A stretch of DNA of 64,000 nucleotides from JAJZEO01 sp964350315 (lineage in GTDB: Bacteria; Chlamydiota; Chlamydiia; Chlamydiales; 2-12-FULL-49-11). The stretch spans positions 7,648-71,647 of the forward strand of contig CAYGJD010000010.1 in the NCBI GenBank assembly GCA_964350315.1, written 5' to 3'. Under the pieces are notes generated by a model. It was not told where the DNA came from. It worked only from the letters and a program-made list of their open reading frames with translations, and did no database searches. The translations under genes were made by a program, and so were the position numbers. Of the stretch, positions 61,305-64,000 are shown in pieces (positions within the stretch are counted from its first letter, which is position 1; each line of letters starts with the position of its first letter).

Positions 61305-62403
61305 TTATCCAAATTGTTTCAAGAAAGCATCTATGAAGTGATCTATTTCCCCATCCATAACAGCAATAATGTTGCCATCTTCTACTTTTGTTCTCGCGTC
61401 TTTAACTAATGTATATGGCTGAAAAACATAACTTCTTATTTGAGATCCAAAGCCTATTTCTTTTTTCTCTCCACCAAGCTTTCCAATGCTTTCTTTTCTT
61501 TCTTCAAGTCTACGCTCATAGAGTTTTGCTTTCAACATTTTCAAACAAGTTTCACGGTTTTGAATTTGACTTCTCTCATTTTGACATGTGACAACAATCT
61601 TTGTTGGTAAGTGCGTAATTCTTACAGCCGAGTCAGTTGTGTTTACGTGCTGGCCACCAGCCCCTGATGAGCGGTATGTATCAATTCTTATATCATCTGG
61701 TTTTAGTTCGATCTCAATATCATCATCGATCTCTGGCGTTACATCAACAGAAGCAAAACTTGTATGGCGTCTTGCGTTGCTATCAAAAGGAGATATCCGC
61801 ACTAATCTATGTACCCCTTTTTCTGCTTTACAATAACCAAATGCAAAAGGTCCATCTACCTTGAAGGTGATATTTTTTATACCAGCGACTTCCCCATCAA
61901 GCACATCAATTTCTTGACACTTGAATCCTTTTCTTTGAAACCATCTTTGATACATCCTAGAGAGCATTAAAACCCAATCACAGGACTCTGTTCCTCCTGC
62001 GCCAGCATTAATACTAAAATAACAGTTTTTTTCATCCAGCTCGCCTGAAAGCATTTTTCTTACTTCAAGGTCACTTAAGATTTTCTTTAAGATCATTAAC
62101 TCTGAGGAGAGCTCATCAAAGAAGCTATCATCGTCTAGTTCTTTAGCCTCTTCAAATAAATTTAGAATGTTTTCTACACCCTCTTTTACTTGGTCATATG
62201 GCCCCGTCCAACCTTTCAAAATATTAGAACGTGCAATAACTTTTTGAGCTTCATTTTGATCATCCCAAAAGTCGGACTTGCTCATTTTATTTTCAAGATT
62301 CTTTATCTCTTCTTTTTTACCAGCAACGTCAAAGAAACCTCGACATTTCATCACATCTTCTTTTTAATTCTTTTAATTCAATAGTTAAATCTTCTACACT
62401 CAT
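61305..62403 (-). CDS. prfB: Peptide chain release factor 2, with programmed +1 frameshift
   Basis: Terminates at UAA and UGA. The stop-recognition tripeptide SPF is in RISPFDSNARRH and the catalytic GGQ in SSGAGGQHVNTTDSA. The gene is split: ATG 62403 opens a 24-codon frame (MSVEDLTIELKELKRRC...SRFL) ending in TGA at 62331-62329, and the rest continues in the +1 frame from GAC at 62330, giving join(62403-62332, 62330-61305), 365 residues, the length of E. coli RF2. Starting instead inside the second frame (62354) would omit the N-terminal helix. A promoter lies at 62467-62439. Confidence 0.95.
62328..62343 (-). promoter_or_regulatory. prfB +1 frameshift site
   Basis: Minus-strand TCGAGGTTTCTTTGAC: a Shine-Dalgarno-like GAGG, three-base spacer, slippery CTT, in-frame TGA followed by C. 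This is the RF2 autoregulatory site: low RF2 favours slippage past the UGA. Confidence 0.93.
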
Positions 62404-62438
62404 TCTTTCTTGTCCCTAAGCAAACACTGAAGAATAAG

Positions 62439-62467
62439 ATACTATAGAAGTATTAACGAATTGTCAA
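62439..62467 (-). promoter_or_regulatory. Promoter of the prfB operon
   Basis: Minus-strand TTGACA (62467-62462), 17-base spacer, TAGTAT (62444-62439). The predicted start is about 62432, giving a 29-base leader to ATG 62403. Confidence 0.6.
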
Positions 62468-62559
62468 AAATTAAAATAAAAAAACAACTTATTGACAACA
62501 CAACTTTTCACTTACTGAAATTAAAGATTTTATTAGTTTAATAAACCCTTAATCCCCTC

Positions 62560-62587
62560 TTTACATAAAAGACAATTCCTTTATAAT
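62560..62587 (+). promoter_or_regulatory. Strong promoter of the small membrane protein gene
   Basis: TTTACA (62560-62565), spacer of 16, TATAAT (62582-62587). Predicted start near 62594, leader of about 53 bases ending in a strong AGGAGGT. Confidence 0.65.
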
Positions 62588-62646
62588 TGATGGTACTTGC
62601 AAAATGCAAAGTGTATGAAACAAAAACAGTTTTAGGAGGTAAGACC

Positions 62647-63012
62647 ATGTCATCAATGCATCAAGTTTGCGCATCAGTAGGTCAAATGGCTGATAGTGCT
62701 TGGGAATCAACTAAGTCAGCAGGAAATAAAGTAGGAAATTTTTGTGGCCGTGCGGTAACAAAAGTAAGCGAATTCTGGCATTCATCAGTACTTCCATTTC
62801 TTCAAAGAATGGTTGACACTGCAAAAGGTTTCTTTGGAAAAGCAAAGGACTGGGCAGAAGCTAACCCAGACACACTAAGAGCAGTAGTTATTACAGGTGT
62901 TGCTTCAATCGTTGTTACAGGAATCTTTATGCGTTTTTGCTGTAATGGCAACGCTCCTGCAGCTGCTAAAGGCGACGAGGCGAAAGACGCGAAAAAAGAA
63001 GTTAAAGCGTAA
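62647..63012 (+). CDS. Small one-TM protein with Lys/Ala tail, strongly expressed by its signals
   Basis: 121 residues. The first 75 residues are amphipathic helices (SAWESTKSAGNKVGNFCGRA, FLQRMVDTAKGFFGKAKDWAEAN). A membrane helix follows (about 77-97, AVVITGVASIVVTGIFMRF), then Cys-Cys and an Ala/Lys/Glu/Asp-rich tail of 20 residues. ATG 62647 has AGGAGGT seven bases upstream; the open frame extends to a TTG at 62587 that lies in the promoter and is rejected. It has its own promoter and a perfect terminator, so it is an independent, probably abundant product. No family recognised; a membrane-bound structural, inclusion or secreted chlamydial protein are all possible. Confidence 0.8.
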   Translation: MSSMHQVCASVGQMADSAWESTKSAGNKVGNFCGRAVTKVSEFWHSSVLPFLQRMVDTAKGFFGKAKDWAEANPDTLRAVVITGVASIVVTGIFMRFCCNGNAPAAAKGDEAKDAKKEVKA

Positions 63013-63042
63013 TTTTAAATTTTCTTTTCAGCTGAAAAAAGG

Positions 63043-63072
63043 CGATGCAAGTAAAATTGCATCGTTTTTTTT
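63043..63072 (+). terminator. Intrinsic terminator
   Basis: CGATGCAA (63043-63050), loop gtaaaa, TTGCATCG (63057-63064), then eight T. It directly ends the small membrane protein gene and overlaps by two bases the stop of the convergent gene. Confidence 0.92.
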
Positions 63073-64000
63073 ATGCATGAACAGGTAATTGAATTTTTAA
63101 TTGTAGGTTGATTTTATCTTCATGAATATGAGCCTCCCACAGGCCATTATTCTCTGGATTAACCGGCGAATAATGCCACTCAAGCCCCTTCTGTGCCTGT
63201 GTTATGACCAAAGACGTATAATCGGGCACATCTATCGTTAAACCATCCTCAATCGTGATATTTTCCGCAAAAAATTCCGCCTTCTTACCCAAAGTAATTA
63301 TAACTTTATTTTGCACGGCAACATCTTTTAAATAACACTTAGCAACATCTTTAGTTATATATTTCGTGTTAATATTTAATTCGCCATCAAGAGTAAGATT
63401 CTTTAAATAAACTTCTGCTATTTCCAAATAAATTTTTGACCCTTTTCTTATTATGCCTCCGATTATTTTTTGCTTAATAATCGAATATAAAGGCCCTAAA
63501 GCAGGGTGGTAATTAAAAATATAATTAAGTTTTTTAGCATTTCCAATTTCTGGAACCTGCATATTACAACTTTTTAGCAATTCCCCTCCCTCTTTCATCA
63601 ACTCAAAGAAAGCTTGCTCGGGAGTCTCTTTAAGATCAGCTCTCTCCTCTTTTTTTCTTTTAATCGCAACAAGCGACTTAGACCTATCATTGAGGGTTAG
63701 AAAAGCAGAGTTTGACTGCATCAGTTGTATTGGGTCTGCTATATTTTGCATTGTAGATTCAAGCCTTGCTAATGCTCTATCTTGTTTCTCCTTAAAATTC
63801 AGAATCAATCCCGGAAACGGATGTTCCTCTTGAGCTTTCTTTACGGAGTCAAGATCAACAAACAACGTATTTGTATTCGCTGGAAATGTTTCTACACAAT
63901 CGATTTTTTCAAGTTGAGCGAAATCGCAATATTCGATATTTGATACTACTTTCTTTGTTTGATTTTTTTTGTCTTTAAAAAGCTTTATTACGTTCACCCC
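63071..64000 (-). CDS. Protein with beta-helix-like C-terminal half, 5' end at window edge
   Basis: The frame runs to base 64000, so the real start may lie outside; GTG 63997 is the last in-frame candidate inside. The 308 visible residues contain FNYHPALGPLYSIIKQKIIGGIIRKGSKIYLEIAE, followed by regularly spaced hydrophobic strands (YLKNLTLDGELNI, YLKDVAVQNKVII, AENITIEDGLTID) that suggest a parallel beta-helix. Such a C-terminal half follows the catalytic domain in UTP-sugar pyrophosphorylases related to CT715; this is a tentative guess and the visible part shows no pyrophosphorylase motif. Function uncertain. Confidence 0.6.
   Translation of the reverse strand, partial: GVNVIKLFKDKKNQTKKVVSNIEYCDFAQLEKIDCVETFPANTNTLFVDLDSVKKAQEEHPFPGLILNFKEKQDRALARLESTMQNIADPIQLMQSNSAFLTLNDRSKSLVAIKRKKEERADLKETPEQAFFELMKEGGELLKSCNMQVPEIGNAKKLNYIFNYHPALGPLYSIIKQKIIGGIIRKGSKIYLEIAEVYLKNLTLDGELNINTKYITKDVAKCYLKDVAVQNKVIITLGKKAEFFAENITIEDGLTIDVPDYTSLVITQAQKGLEWHYSPVNPENNGLWEAHIHEDKINLQLKIQLPVHA

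Noticed and set aside
62587..62646. Upstream TTG/ATG extension of the small membrane protein
   Set aside because: TTG 62587 is the last base of the -10 box and ATG 62590 lies before the predicted transcription start; ATG 62647 has the strong Shine-Dalgarno.

Overview
The window comes from a member of the Chlamydiota outside the Chlamydiaceae (an environmental, amoeba- or arthropod-type chlamydia, perhaps Simkania- or Rhabdochlamydia-like; the family is inference). The DNA is AT-rich by eye. The main argument is gene order: as I recall the Chlamydia trachomatis map, several blocks match it: ispE-rplI-rpsR-rpsF-pth-rplY-glgA-pgsA-glyQS-dnaG-(CT793)-mutS-uvrC with rpsN-rpmJ-rpmH-rnpA-thioredoxin (CT804 to CT783), pcnB/lpxB (CT410/411), rpmF-rng-plsB-insulinase (CT810 to CT806), prfB-GNAT-yebC (CT459 to CT457), marC-map-CT850 and rpmB/malQ. 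Single-chain GlyQS and the plant-type PlsB point the same way. I see no insertion sequence, phage, CRISPR array or rRNA operon. One tRNA (Gln, UUG) is present.

Layout. 1-6.1 kb: 3' part of an autotransporter, then malQ facing treY (glucan/trehalose metabolism). 6.2-11.9 kb: accessory block with a secreted transglutaminase-like/TPR protein, a small secreted protein, a tandem of a degenerate and an intact APH-type kinase, an MFS transporter and an unknown membrane protein. 12-18.6 kb: sthA, murJ, rpmB, phospholipase D-like gene, marC, truA, map. 18.6-24.3 kb: CT850-like coiled-coil membrane protein (candidate inclusion-membrane protein), M20 peptidase, htpX, membrane-anchored phosphatase, HldD-like epimerase. 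24.4-41 kb: the conserved ispE to uvrC core. 41-44.3 kb: AmaP/Asp23 pair, GYF_2 membrane protein, rpsN/rpmJ, rpmH/rnpA. 44.3-50.2 kb: UvrD/PcrA-type helicase, thioredoxin-like protein, Tsr3/DTW-like protein, aromatic amino-acid permease, pcnB. 50.2-58.2 kb: alpha/beta hydrolase, lpxB, yceD, rpmF, rng, plsB, M16 peptidase. 58.3-64 kb: two facing AAA_28 NTPases, yebC, two GNATs, prfB with its programmed frameshift, a strongly signalled small membrane protein, and a beta-helix-type protein cut by the window edge.

Most interesting observations: (i) rpmH lies entirely inside the only canonical reading frame for rnpA, as known in Thermus, unless rnpA uses an ATA start; (ii) several genes have a promoter so close to the ATG that the mRNA should be leaderless, best for map; (iii) a kinase/pseudokinase tandem; (iv) an HldD-like epimerase whose catalytic Tyr is Met; (v) a phospholipase D-like gene whose signal anchor has no canonical start codon and whose 3' end overlaps marC by 142 bases; (vi) an unlisted 41-codon membrane ORF in front of rplY; (vii) a GC-rich structured element after rpsN.
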